A stretch of DNA of 64,000 bases from Piromyces finnis (lineage: Eukaryota; Neocallimastigomycota; Neocallimastigomycetes; Neocallimastigales; Neocallimastigaceae): positions 357,780 through 421,779 of the forward strand of contig MCFH01000049.1 of the NCBI GenBank assembly GCA_002104945.1, given 5' to 3'. The notes beneath the pieces were generated by a model. The model had not been told where the DNA came from. It was given only the letters and a program-made list of their open reading frames with translations, and ran no database searches. Below are positions 25,831 through 42,632 of the stretch, piece by piece. Both the position numbers and the translations under genes were made by a program. Numbering within the stretch: position 1 is the stretch's first letter; every line of letters starts with the position of its first letter.

Positions 25831-28800
25831 AGTATGATTTTGAGTTGGTTATCCAAAATGCAAAAATATATAATGCACCTGAAACTATATATTATCGTAC
25901 AGCAGATAAAATTTCGAAAATTGGAACAAGATTAATAGAAAAAGAAATTAATACAATAAAAAATATAAAAGAAAAAAATCAATTATACTATCAAGAATTA
26001 AGAAAAACAAAGCAAAATAAATCCGCAACAAATATACCAGAAAAAGCAAATTCAAATTTAGATACTCCTAAAAATACATTGACAGGCACAAAATTAGAGA
26101 ATGTAATTATATTAATAAAAATATTATATAGCATATTTTATGATATTTACTAATAATGATTAACTTTTAATATATTTTTACATATTCTATTTTCATAATT
26201 TAATAAATATTGAAATAGGCTACAATATCTCAAGCAAAAAGTAATTAAAATAAATATAAGAATTAGTATAATATTATAATTGTTTATGCTAATTAATTTT
26301 TATTTAATTATTTTTAATTATTTTATATATTAGGGAAAAAATCGAAGAGGAAGAGGAAAGAGAATCCTGAATTATCTCCCTTTGAATCAGATGGAAGTTT
26401 AAATTCTGTAAATATAAAATATAAAGTCAATATGTTTGATCAATATTTAGATAAATATAGACAAATATGCCCATTATCTGAGCAACAATACCATTTCTCT
26501 AGTTAGTAGCAAAAATATTTAAGTTAAAATTTAAAAATAAGATTTATTTGAATTAATAATAATAATATATTTCAATTTTTTTTTATTAATTATAATGATA
26601 ATTATAGTTGCTTATGATGAATTTGAGGCATATGGGTCAAGTAGGAGAGAAAACTTCATTCCTCATTACAAGTCTTTTAAAGATTCAACACGTTTTCATA
26701 TACCATTGTCTGAATTATCAGCTATACCAAGTTCGAGTAATTTTTATCAATCACAGGGTTTAAGAGATAGTCATCAAGTAAAATTAAATTTTGCGTATGG
26801 TGATATTTTAGGAAATACATATGTAAAAAGTTTAGAACGTTTCACTGAGAATATGAGTGATTCTATAAAAGATTTTGTATTTGAATATATTGATGCAATT
26901 ACTGAAGGTGGCCATTCATTAGCAAAGGCAACGGAGTACTTAATGGATAAGAATTCAAGTGTGATAGAAAATTTTATTCCACCATCTAAAAAAATTAAAT
27001 TGAATCCTTATTTCAGTGAAAATTCAATAAGTAAGAAACAAATAAGTGAAAAGGAAAATAAAGAAATACTTAATCAAAATAATTCTAATATTATTAATAA
27101 TAATATACCATTACAATTAACTCCATATGAAATAAAACAAATTGAAAATATTATTAATAATATTATAGTTAAGAAAAATTATGAATATGAACAAAGAGAA
27201 ATTGGAATGATAGAAAGCATTATTAGAGATAATCATATAGATTATTTATCAGTAATTAAAAAGGAAGAAATATCTACTATTATTAAGGATATAATTTCAA
27301 AACATAGTAGAATGAATATTGATATAAATAATAAGTTAGTATCTGATAAATTAATAAAAGATTATATTGAAAGCAATATTATTGAATTGAAGTTATATCA
27401 AGAGATGAAATTTAATGGAAGTAATCATGATTTAAAAAAAGAAGCACAGTTAGAGTATAATATACAGAAGAGATTTTTAGAGATATTGAATATTTCGTCA
27501 AATAATGGAATTGATAAAATAAGTAGAAATAATGAACTTCAAATTAAAAAGTTGGAACAAGATATTTTATTAAAAAAGAAACTAGAACAGGAAAACATTA
27601 GAAAACAACAAGAATTACAAAAGCAAATATTGGAACAAAATAAAACAAAGCAAAAAGAGAAACAATTAGAACAACAATTATTATTAAGAAAATGTCTAGA
27701 ACAACAACAAAAAATTAATGCTAATCAACTTACCCAATTTAATTTAAAGGAAGAACGTAACCCAAATTTAAAAGATCAACAAGAAAAATTAATGATGTTG
27801 AATCATCAGCAATTTTTAAAATCTTTTCAGGTTAATGATTCAAAATTATCAGAAACAAAAATGAAAAATAATCCTTTATTTGATCAGTTGAAAAGCAAGC
27901 AACAACAGCAGCAACAAAGCTCATCACAAATAAAACCTATTTCACAGATATCAACTTCGCAAGATAAAAAACCTAATAGTAATTTTTCAAATTTTTCCTA
28001 TGGAAATTTATTAAATAATGGAAAAGGTGTTAATAATATAACATCCAATGTATCAACATCAAATATTTCATTAAATAATTTAAATTTTATGTCTCAACAA
28101 CAGCAATTATTATTACAACAACGGTTAAAAAATTATTTACAAAATCAACAAGGAAGAAAATTGACATCTTCTCATTCTTTATTGCCTAATTCGAAATTGG
28201 GTGTTAATACATCATCCGCAACAATAGTTCCATCAACAAATTCTATAGATATTAATTCAAATAACTCTAATATAAATTCATTAGTAACTAATCAAAGAAT
28301 TTCACCAGTTTCATCAACAAATATTGCATCCATATTAGCAGCATCAAGTCAAAAACTGAATAATTCCAACATATTATCTTCACAAAATATTTCATCAATA
28401 ATATCTAATAATAAAAATATACTATCGGATAAAGCTAAAGCTAATTTATTATCTACTAAAAATAAAAATGATTTTTCATCTCCATATGGATCTGTTAGTC
28501 AAAGTTTACCTTCTTCACAAGCATTCTCTAATTATTCTTCATTAATTGCTTCAAATCAAAAATTATCAAATACTTCATTATTAGCTAATGATCTTAAATT
28601 AAAAACAAAAACTAATCCAGCAACATCTCTAGCAAATAATTTAAAGTTATCCATTACTCAATCAGTACCTGATTATTCCTCTTTATTAACCTCAAAACCT
28701 ACTATAGTTTCAACTTCCAATATTTCTTCTCTTTTATCTTCATCTAATACTAATGATATTAATAAATTGCCTTCAACGTCATCTTCCTTAACAATAGGTG

Positions 28801-29846
28801 ATAAAAAACAATCACAAAAACAAGGTTCAATTCCAACCAGTATCCCAACAACTCAAACTTTATTGAATTCAAAATCGAAGAAATTACCAATAGATATTGA
28901 TTTATCCCATATATTAAATACAACTTCATTCCCAACAACAACAACAACAACAACAAAATCAACATCAATTATGAAAGATACTAAAATACCAACAACCCAA
29001 TCATTAGAGTCTAATCTTTCAGCACTATTATCTAATACCAATAATGCAAATTCATCTAAGATTCAATCGAGTTCAAATTTATCTAATTTAAATCCTAAAA
29101 GCAAGTTAAATAATAATATACCTACAGCTCAACTTGGTCCAGATTTTTCTTCTCTTCTTATATCTAAAACCAAACCACAATCAACATCATCTTTTCCAAC
29201 GACTCAATCTGGTCCAGATTTTTCATCTTTATTTGATGCAACAATTGTTCCTTCAACTCAATCATTAAACGATATTATGAATTCCAAAAAAGTTGTAGCA
29301 ACAACAAACCCACCATCTCTACCTACAGTAGATTTATCAAGTATAGATAATAATCAAAAACTAATGAATGATTCTTCAGTAACATCAAAATTTTCTTCAT
29401 TATTATCCACAAAATTGACGAAGACTCAACCTGATTCTAGTTTTAATAATTTATTGAGTAAAAGTAAATTAACAAATGATTATTCATCACTATTAGGTAT
29501 TAATACATCAATTTCTCCAACAACAACAACAACAACTCCTGATATTTCAATGTTACTACCAAATTCTGGAATTGGATCATCATCAATTGTTTCTTCTTCC
29601 TTGTCTCAATATTTATTGTCAGCATGTAATACATCTTTACCTCCCTCAACTAGTTTACCTCAACAACTATCATTATTGAATAATTCAAATATAGTTGGCT
29701 CATTACAAACACCATCTTCACAGCAAAATTTAACAAATACATTTTTAGCAAATAATTCTATATCCTCAACATCTAAAACAACTAAGGAAAAGTCAAACTC
29801 CAAAAATCCACAATTGCCAACTTCTTCAATTTCATCTTTTTTTTAA
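23944..29846 (+). CDS. BRD7/BRD9-like bromodomain protein
   Basis: Seven exons (23944-24022, 24414-25440, 25514-25658, 25833-26102, 26219-26240, 26334-26501, 26608-29846) join in frame to about 1649 residues. Residues about 108-188 are an Asp/Asn/Glu tract. A bromodomain spans about 355-460: LKDVYGIFHEPVN, YAQIIKNPMDFGTMQKKID, FELVIQNAKIYNAPETIYYRTA. It has the acetyl-lysine Asn (YNAP) and the ZA-loop PMDFGTM seen in BRD7/BRD9. Exon 7 opens with a region (YDEFEAYGSSRRENFIPHY, FAYGDILGNTYVKSLERF, AITEGGHSLAKATEYLMDK) in the place of the domain that follows the bromodomain in BRD7/9, which sits in SWI/SNF-type remodelers. Residues about 880-970 are Gln/Lys-rich coiled coil; about 970-1649 are Ser/Asn/Thr/Leu low complexity with a repeated TTQ..PDFSSLL motif. 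It should read acetylated histones in the nucleus. The first exon start is the only ATG that keeps frame. Confidence 0.85.
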
Positions 29847-30123
29847 TCTTGTAAAGATTGTTATAAATAAATGCTTATCTAATTAAATATTATTTTTTTT
29901 AATATAAATATGTATAATCCTGATAATCCTGATATGTTGTTTATAAACAATTTTTTTATCAGAAAATACTTTGTTAATATTAATTATCGTTTCATATATA
30001 TATAATATTATTTTATTTTATTTTTTTTATTTTTTTTAATTGTTCTTATCAATATTTTTCCTTTTTTTTTTTTTTTTTCCTTTTAACAAACAAATTAAAA
30101 CAAACCAAATCAAGAGCGAAACA

Positions 30124-30154
<31 letters not shown>

Positions 30155-31565
30155 GAATTATAAACTATTTGTTATAAAATTATTTTGTATGAATTAATTT
30201 TATTTCAATATAAATAATTATCTTTATAAAAAAGTAAAACTTAATTATTATAACACATATGCCATAAAAAAAAATGCAATAAAAAACTAAAGAAAAAATA
30301 ATTTATATCATTTTAAATATAGTAATAATATAATAAGAATGGATGTCAAAATAAAAGCTGTAATATGTTGTTACTTTTATATTCCTTTTTTATTAGAATT
30401 TTCATATATTTATTTTTTATATTTTTTTTTTTTACCTTTTAAAGAAGAATATTTTTTAATTAAAATTTTGATACATTATTTAAATTAAGTAATTTTTTTA
30501 AGGTTATTAAATCATTAAATATATAATATATAAATTAATAATTATATATTATTATAAGGCTTGATACAAAAAATTTATTATCATTTTTTTAAATTAAATT
30601 AGAAATATTTTATTAATTGTGGCTTAAAATTCATCATGTTTAAAGATATTCATAGTATTAAATACCTAATATAATTTTTTATATACATCAACATTATTTT
30701 AATATATTTACATATATATTATACTATTATTAAATTGAATATTTATTTTATAATTCAAAAAAAAAAAAAAAAAAAAAACATCACTTTTGTTTGTAATTAC
30801 AGAATTGTAAAATAAGAAGGTATAGGATTGAATATATAATAATAATAAAAAACATTTTTTAAACTTTGTATTTCTTTAAAAAAATGAATAAGCAACTTAA
30901 GTTTATACCAATGCGAATATATTAATTCTCACTTAAGCGAGAGTAATATATTTTAAACTCTTTTTTTTTAAATATTATCCAATAAAAAATAAACTTTTAT
31001 GTTTTAACTGTACTCTCAATATAAATAGTATTTATAAATATTTTATAAGGAATTTTATTTAAAGACTTATATAAATGTAGTTCGAGTGATACTATAAAAT
31101 TACATGCATACATTCATACATACATTCATACATGCATACATTTATTTTTAAAGCGATATATGCAAATTCAATTTTTATGACCAAATCAAATTTGAAATTT
31201 TACTTTTAATTAATTCATCAATTTTTCCTTTTTTCTTTTCGGCTAAAAATGATTATTTATGATGTTAAAGGTGTTATTAATATAATTTCATTATAGTTTT
31301 CAGTAAAACATATTCATTAACTATAAACTATCCATATAAACCAATAATTAATTAATATAATTATTTGATGTGTTCAATCCAAAAGAATAAAATATTAAAT
31401 ATTAAAAGTTATATACAACAATAAAAATGTTAAATGTTTATTTATCATCATAATATCATATAATTATACATATTTGTTATTTATTTATTTAGTAGTATTA
31501 TATATCATTTATTTTTTTAAATTAAAAATTATAATTAACTCCTTTTTATTTTGGTTCATAGCATC
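29847..31565. other. intergenic upstream of Miro
   Basis: About 1.7 kb of A/T with A29 (30121-30150) and other homopolymers, and a short CATA/CATT array near 31105-31145. No gene recognised. Confidence 0.55.
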
Positions 31566-35530
<3,965 letters not shown>

Positions 35531-38500
35531 CATTATTAATATACATTCCAATATATACCACATCATAAAACAATACTCTTAATCTTAACCAATTTAATTA
35601 TCATTCCCCCTTTTTTTTTGTAATATTTTCTTATTATTTTGAAGCAGTACTTGTTATAATATTTTATTTTTTTATTTTATTTTTTTTTTTTAAAATTATA
35701 TATTTTACCCTATTATTTCTATTATTCTTTTAATTCATCTTTTTTTCATCATTTGTTCTTTTTTATATACAGTGTATACATTATATATATTGTTTTCTAT
35801 ATATTTATAAAGATTTAAAATTATATTAATATATTTACTATTATTTTTTGGATGATAATGGTAATCTACAGATAGATTGTTATTCATGCAATGAATGATT
35901 TTTTAATAATGAATCACCACACATATATAATAATGCTATAGAAAAGAACAAAAAAATATATATGTATATATTTTATTTTTTAATGAGCTCATTAAAAAAA
36001 AGCAAGCAAGCAAACAAACAAACCAAAAAAACAAAAAACAAAAAACAAAAAAAAAAAAAAAAAACAATCAAAAAAAAAAAAAAATATTGTAACATTTACA
36101 AAAGTAAAGAAAGAAAATATTTTATTATTATTATTATTTTTTATTTTTTATTTTTTAAAATGATAATAATAATATTTAATTTTTTTTTTTTTTTTTTTTT
36201 ATAAAGTAAATAATGATAATCGTATATTAAATAAGATCAGAATAATTTTTCATTGTATTTCCCATATCTATAAATATTTATATCTTTTTATAGACTTTAA
36301 AAAAGAATTTTTTTTTTTATTAATATATATTTTAATACATTAAATTAACAAAATTTTATTTTTTCAAGTCAATTCAATTCCTATAAAATATATATACATA
36401 CCTGCAACATCTACTAAAAAAAAAAAAAAAAAAATCAATGAATTATCATCAAATAATAATGAATTCGGTAAATGATAGATATATGATAACAATCATAAAA
36501 AAAAAAAAAATCAATTATAATAAATACTACTTTTACTACTACTACAACAACTACTACCAATAATTGATTTTGCAATAAAGTATATATAAATTTTAAGCGA
36601 TAAAGTATCAATAGAATAAAAATAAAAATAAAATGAAATAAATGAAATAAGTAAATAAATAAAATAAAATAAAAAGAAATAATTATCCTACAAAATAATA
36701 AATCTATAATTAATATAATAAATATATAATATAATTAATATAATATATATAAATAAAAAAAAATAAAAATAAAAATAAAAATAAAATAAAATACTACTAC
36801 TACTACTACTACTACTTCTTCTAATAATAATGTTAAAAGAATCATCATTTTTCTAATAATTCCTTTTTTATTTTATTATTATTATAATTTTTTTCTTATC
36901 ATGGAAGAAGCAATTAAAAACAAAAATTATTTTATTGTTGAAAAAATAGAAACATAAATTTAACCATACTGGAATTTTTTTTTTTTTTTTTACTTTATAT
37001 TTCATGTGATGATGATGGATATAAAAACAAAACAAAACAGGATAAATTTTAAATAGTAATGAACACTATAATAATCCTTAAATTTAAAAAATACTTGGAA
37101 AAAACTTTTTAATGGCAAGATTTTTTTTTTTTAGAATAGTCTTTTTTTCACTTTTGACTTACTTTAATATATATATATATATTTTATTGATAGTATATAA
37201 CTATTTATTTTTTTTCCACCATTATATAGGTATAGTTAATTTTCATATAGAAGGGCTATATAAATGAATTTTATTTTTGGAATTTTAAAAAATAATAAGA
37301 ATAAAAATGTTTTTTTTTTTTTAATTTTTTCATTTTCGATATACATCAAACATAAATTTAAGAATAATATATTACTGTAGACGAGGATTTTATTTAAATT
37401 AATAATAGGATTATTATGATTTACTATATACTTGCTCTCTTTCTTGTAAAGTACTTGTCTGATAATTATATAAAAGAAAATCAAGGTGTAGCTAACGTTA
37501 GTCATAACGACTTTACAAGAATTTGGGTCAATTTTTTTTAATTAAATATTTGCACCCATATTACTTAAAAATTCAGCTAGAGATAATCCAATATTTATTA
37601 TAGCATATATCAATGAAATTTGTTTTTTTTTCTTTTTAAAGAGTTTTCTATATTAATAAAATTAAGAATATTTTTTTTTATTTTATTTTCTTAGAGTCAG
37701 ATTTATATGTTAATGAATGATTATTTTATTATAACATAATATTTATCTTATCGATATTGCTATAGACTATGGTATCATCAATAATTGAATTTTTATTAGT
37801 ATTCCGATCTTTGAAAGGAAAATTGTTTTCACGTTTCACATTTTATTTTACATATATATATATATAAAATAAAGAAACATAAAGCATAATTTTTTTCTAT
37901 TCAAGCTCATTTACCATTTTTTGTTTCAACAAAAATATAGAAATTTTTGCTTTAAATCCAATAATTCTTATATCAATACCGTTTAATCAATTCAAATTTT
38001 GTATTGTACTAACTTCTTAACCACCACCATCCATTGTAATTTCGTTAGATAAAAAAAATTAAAATTACGAAGATCTCGTTATAGGTGTTATAGGTTGGTA
38101 ATTTAGTAATTTAGTAGTAAACATTTTTTATAAAAAACAACAACATAATAATTAAAAATTTCTATAAATTAAAAAGAAAAATAGATTCTTATGTAACATT
38201 GTGGAATAACAGTATTCATTTTAATAGAAAAAAATATAGTCACTGAATTCATTTTTAAAAATAATAATAATAATAATAAAATAGCCTACAAAAAAAAAAG
38301 TAATTTGATTTATTGAAAAAATGAAAGAAAAATAATTATAAATATTAAAAATAGAATTCTAGAATTGTTAACACCATTTTTTTAAAAATGAAGATAGTTT
38401 GACACTTTAATATTAAAAATAAAAATAAATACAAAAAAAAAAAAGAATTTTTTCCTTAAATTATAATAAATATTTTTATTTATTTATCAATGGATCGTAA

Positions 38501-38619
38501 ATAAATATAATTAAAGTTTTTATCAAAATTGCTCTTTTTCGTTTAGAATCTAATAGATATTAATTGGATTTTATAAATATAAGTATATTATTTTAATTTT
38601 TAATAAATATTATCATATC
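35531..38619. other. 3 kb intergenic region
   Basis: Between the Miro stop and the stop of the convergent ZinT gene. Poly-A and poly-T runs, (TAC)n at about 36794-36814 and a related degenerate patch at 36525-36560. A weak minus-strand ORF at 37236-37505 has A/T-only codon use and no family features. I see no supportable gene. Confidence 0.6.
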
Positions 38620-40440
38620 TTAAAATAAATAAATAATAGATAATAAAATAGCAAAAATAAAAGAATAGGTAATTTTAATAGAAGTCATAGAGCCACTCTT
38701 TTCAGCTAAGGTATGAATGGCATCACAATCTTTCTTTTTGTAGTAATTAGTGAATTCTTCCCAGTCTTTAACTTCAGAACTACCAGTAAGCTTTAAAAGT
38801 TCAACTAAACTGAGGAAACGCTTGTTACATTCAGTAATTTTACAATCATCTGTTAATTCATGGTAGAATTCATGTTCGTGGTCTTCATCAGAATGGCTGT
38901 GGTCATGATCATCTTTACTTTCATCATGAGAGTGAGTCGTACCACTAAGATCAGCAATAATATCTTCAACAGAGGAAGATTCTGGGAAGAAAGTTGGCCA
39001 ATTGTTTTCTAAATCAATGTCATCCCAACTAGTACTACTGGAACGAAGATGGAAATGAGCTGCTTTAGCTGGAGCAATCATATGGTCATTGAATTCAACG
39101 TAAATTGGAGCACCAGAATTCTTATCCTTGGCAACAAATTGGTAAAGGACACCTCTTGTACCACCAGACCAGTCAACAATGAATGGACCCTTGTGTTCAT
39201 ATTCAGAACTAGCAATTTTACCATCGTCGTATACAAAAGTAATTCTATTATCTTTAATAATAACTCTGCTAATGTTACTCTTATAACCCTTTTCATAGTA
39301 ATCCTTGTATTCAGCAGCAGTCTTATCACCTTTATCTTTAGCCTTAGCTTCGAAAGCTGGATCTAATTGACCAGAAAGAACTAATTGATATGGTGATTTC
39401 CAATCCCCTTCCCAATCAGAGAGTTGTCTATCCTTAACTTCTTCATCCTTGAAAGTGGAAACGCTATTACCATGATCGTGGTCATGATCATCTTTACTTT
39501 CATCATGAGAGTGAGTCGTACCACTAAGATCAGCAATAATATCTTCAACAGAGGAAGATTCTGGGAAGAAAGTTGGCCAATTGTTTTCTAAATCAATGTC
39601 ATCCCAACTAGTACTACTGGAACGAAGATGGAAATGAGCTGCTTTAGCTGGAGCAATCATATGGTCATTGAATTCAACGTAAATTGGAGCACCAGAATTC
39701 TTATCCTTGGCAACAAATTGGTAAAGGACACCTCTTGTACCACCAGACCAGTCAACAATGAATGGACCCTTGTGTTCATATTCAGAACTAGCAATTTTAC
39801 CATCGTCGTATACAAAAGTAATTCTATTATCTTTAATAATAACTCTGCTAATGTTACTCTTATAACCCTTTTCATAGTAATCCTTGTATTCAGCAGCAGT
39901 TTTATCACCTTTATCTTTAGCCTTAGCTTCGAAAGCTGGATCTAATTGACCAGAAAGAACTAATTGATATGGTGATTTCCAATCCCCTTCCCAATCAGAG
40001 AGTTGTCTATCCTTAACTTCTTCATCCTTGAAAGTGGAAACACTATTACCATGATCGTGATTATGAACTTCTTCAACACCAAAGTCTTCTAATAAATGAC
40101 CGGAAATTGGACAAATACTTCCATTACTGTCAGTAGCACAGTACTTTAAGTAAGCGATTCTCATATTTAAAATAGTTAATGCATCTTTCTTTTCTTCATC
40201 ATTTTTAATATCACATTCACTAGAAGTGTTAATGGCATCAGCAATGAAGGAATTACAATCCTTACTTTTAAATTTGTTACATAAGGTTTGAATATCATTA
40301 CCATTTTCTGAAGTAAGTAATTTTGAATCAATTGATGAAATACAAGTATTATATTTTTCTAATTCACTTGTACAATTAGATGAATGAGCCAAAACAGCAT
40401 TGATGGCTATTAATAAACCACTTAATAATTTAAATTTCAT
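38620..40440 (-). CDS. secreted tandem ZinT-domain zinc-binding protein
   Basis: One exon, 606 residues from the ATG at 40440; a longer frame to 40557 has a Lys-rich untranslated look, while this start gives a clean signal peptide (MKFKLLSGLLIAINAVLA). Residues 22-125 form a Cys-containing domain I do not recognise. Two ZinT/YodA domains follow (about 128-320 and 321-513), each with RQLSDWEGDWKSPYQLVLSG, LDPAFEAKAK, AEYKDYYEKGYK, GGTRGVLYQF and FNDHMIAPAKAAHFHLR. The DH and HFH histidines match the zinc ligands of bacterial ZinT, a periplasmic zinc/cadmium chaperone. His-rich links (HNHDHG, THSHDESKDDHDHDHG) add metal sites. After a short Cys-containing segment the end is hydrophobic (ITYSFIFAILLSIIYLF) after SGS, like a GPI-anchor signal. 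So it is probably a wall or surface zinc binder. ZinT is a bacterial family, so horizontal transfer is likely. Confidence 0.9.
   Translation of the reverse strand: MKFKLLSGLLIAINAVLAHSSNCTSELEKYNTCISSIDSKLLTSENGNDIQTLCNKFKSKDCNSFIADAINTSSECDIKNDEEKKDALTILNMRIAYLKYCATDSNGSICPISGHLLEDFGVEEVHNHDHGNSVSTFKDEEVKDRQLSDWEGDWKSPYQLVLSGQLDPAFEAKAKDKGDKTAAEYKDYYEKGYKSNISRVIIKDNRITFVYDDGKIASSEYEHKGPFIVDWSGGTRGVLYQFVAKDKNSGAPIYVEFNDHMIAPAKAAHFHLRSSSTSWDDIDLENNWPTFFPESSSVEDIIADLSGTTHSHDESKDDHDHDHGNSVSTFKDEEVKDRQLSDWEGDWKSPYQLVLSGQLDPAFEAKAKDKGDKTAAEYKDYYEKGYKSNISRVIIKDNRITFVYDDGKIASSEYEHKGPFIVDWSGGTRGVLYQFVAKDKNSGAPIYVEFNDHMIAPAKAAHFHLRSSSTSWDDIDLENNWPTFFPESSSVEDIIADLSGTTHSHDESKDDHDHSHSDEDHEHEFYHELTDDCKITECNKRFLSLVELLKLTGSSEVKDWEEFTNYYKKKDCDAIHTLAEKSGSMTSIKITYSFIFAILLSIIYLF
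38900..40057 (-). repeat. two tandem 579-bp copies encoding ZinT domains
   Basis: Copies 38900-39478 and 39479-40057 have a period of 579 bp (193 codons). By eye I find only two differences: C/T at the AGCAGT(C/T)TTATC site (39322 region against 39901 region) and G/A in AAC(G/A)CTATTACC (39460 region against 40040 region). Confidence 0.92.
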
Positions 40441-40660
40441 TTTTTTTTTTTTTAAAATAAATAAAATTATTAAATAAAGAATGTATGATATTGAAAAAAA
40501 AGTTTCCTTTTTTTCCCTTTTTATACTTTTTTTTTTTTTTTGTAGATAGACACACATAACATAATATAATCTCTTTTTTTAAATTTCATTAATTACAAAA
40601 ACGCAATTCTTTCGTATCCATTGTAAATTTTAATTTAATTAGGATGGTCTCATTTGTGTA

Positions 40661-40718
40661 AAACTTTAAATTTACAATTCTTCATCATTCAAATAGTAAA
40701 ATTGCAAATTTAAAGTTT
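40661..40718. repeat. inverted repeat upstream of the ZinT gene
   Basis: Arms AAACTTTAAATTTACAATT (40661-40679) and its reverse complement with one mismatch (40700-40718), 20-base loop. It lies about 220 bp upstream of the ZinT ATG, so it could be a regulatory site or a small palindromic element. Confidence 0.55.
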
Positions 40719-41345
40719 CTTATGGTTACACACATTATTTATATTTAATAAAGTTTAAGTAACAAAAAAATACAGAAAAATAAAAATACAGTTGTGAAAG
40801 ACAGCAGTGGATGACTCCATTAAAACAATCTAAAATACTATTTTTATATTTTAGTATAATTAATAATGTATAAAAGTGAAGCTTTGATCTCTTAGAGATA
40901 CACCTTTTTTTCTAAGTAATTTGTACTATTTTTTTTTTTTTTTTTAAAATTTATCTTTCTTTATTTCATCTTAATTAGGTTTAGCAAAAAATATTAAATA
41001 GCATCATTAATTATATTGATTGTATTAGATACAAGAACAGAAAAACTTACTAGAATACCTCTATCGTATCTGTAAAATATCAATACTCTAAAGTATTCTA
41101 CCACTAACCCTATAAAAGGAAGGATGAAGAATAAAAAAAAAAGATTGTTGTATCTGAATATAAAATAATGTGTATTTTTATTATAAAAATATATGAAATT
41201 ATTTTTTTTTATTGTAAAGAAAACACTATTGTTTTATTATAATTTATTAACATAATAATTTAAAAAAAACACTTTAATAAAATAATTATATAAAAAAAAA
41301 CTATTCATACAATGAAATAACCTTTTTTTATTTTTAAAAATTATC

Positions 41346-41490
41346 AGAATATGTGAAACTATGTATTGAAATGTATCGAAATGGTATGAAACGTATTTGC
41401 ATGTATTGCATTTGATTAGATGTTTATACTACAATGTAAATGTATAAATACATATAGTTTGAATAGAATGTAATGTTAAGTAGTTCTTAG
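41346..41490 (+). repeat. dispersed repeat, LTR-like (copy 1)
   Basis: AGAATATGTGAAAC...GTATTTG.ATGTATTG.ATTTGATTA.ATGTTTA...ACAATGTAAATG, TATAAATACAT and AAGTAGTTCTT also occur in the same order at 58118-58275. A TATAAATA box in the middle suggests a degenerate solo LTR. Confidence 0.6.
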
Positions 41491-42402
41491 AATATAATAA
41501 TAACTAGAATAATAATAGCAGTCGATATGAAACCAATATATCTAGTTAAACATACTAGTCTTTATTAATAATAATTTTCACTATTTAAAGTATTGCAATA
41601 ATTCCTGTTGAAAATTTTATAATAAAATAATTTGTAGTTCCAATAGATATTATATGTATGTATTTATAACACTTTATTCGTTAAACATTGTCATATTTTA
41701 TTATATTCTTAAATATATTAACCAATATTCTATTCATTTTTGTATTCCTTATTAAATATTTTGTTATTTTATTGTTAAGATTAATTATTTTACTAATAGT
41801 TTATTAAAACATAAAAGTAAAAAAAGTTATATTAACCTATTGTTTTTATATATTCTAAGCATTAAGTATATACAGTTGATAATAATTAAAAATTTTAAAC
41901 TATAAAACTATTACTAAAAATACAATAAAATAGATTAATTAGTTTATAAAGGTGAATTGAATAGTAAAAGAAAGAGATCTTTAAAGAACAATTTTCACCT
42001 AATATAATATTAAATAAAACTAAAATTAAAGGTTTTCAAAATAAAAAAAAAAAATCTATATCACAACCATAAACGTTCTTTTATTCATTTATGTCATTAT
42101 AAACGTACGTAACTAATGGATTGATATATGTTTCTTTTATGTTGTCATTTAATATTAGTATATTTATAATTTATTATATTAGGTGAAAAATATTTTTTTA
42201 TTATAATTAATTCTTCTTTCTAAATAATTTCTTATTTTGTTTTATTATTAATTATTAGAATCTGATATAACTCGGTTCAATACAATTTTATTTTTAAGGG
42301 TTTTTGTGATTAAATACTAAATTTATTAATAATATATTTTTAATACAAGATGTGGTTTTAATAATTCATATTTTTCATAATCTATACTAAATATTTAAGA
42401 AT

Positions 42403-42632
42403 TGTTAAACATTAATAATTTAACTTAAATCTAGAAATATGTAGAATAGAATAGAATTATGTATTACTAATATATTTAGTCATAGAATATTCTCATGATA
42501 AATAATACGCCACAATCCTTAGTATAAATAGAGAATAAATTTATGAACTATTTATGTACTTTGTAATTACCTTTTTATTAATAATATTAATAAATAAAGT
42601 TTATATTAAAAACAATATTATAAATTTTCTCA
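42403..42632 (+). repeat. copia 5' LTR
   Basis: 230 bp, starts TGTTA and ends CTCA, identical by eye to 53887-54116. Contains TATAAATA at about 42524-42531. Confidence 0.93.

Larger units (their letters stand above)
40441..42402. other. intergenic, ZinT promoter side
   Basis: About 2 kb of A/T-rich sequence. It contains a stem-loop at 40661-40718 and a dispersed repeat at 41346-41490, listed separately. No ORF of note. Confidence 0.5.

Noticed and set aside
39049-39945. Two identical-length plus-strand ORFs of 105 residues
   Set aside because: Antisense shadows of the two ZinT copies; repeated only because the coding strand is duplicated.
40441-40557. N-terminal 39-residue extension of the ZinT protein
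   Set aside because: It is Lys-rich, A/T-run encoded, and would bury the clean signal peptide that begins at 40440.
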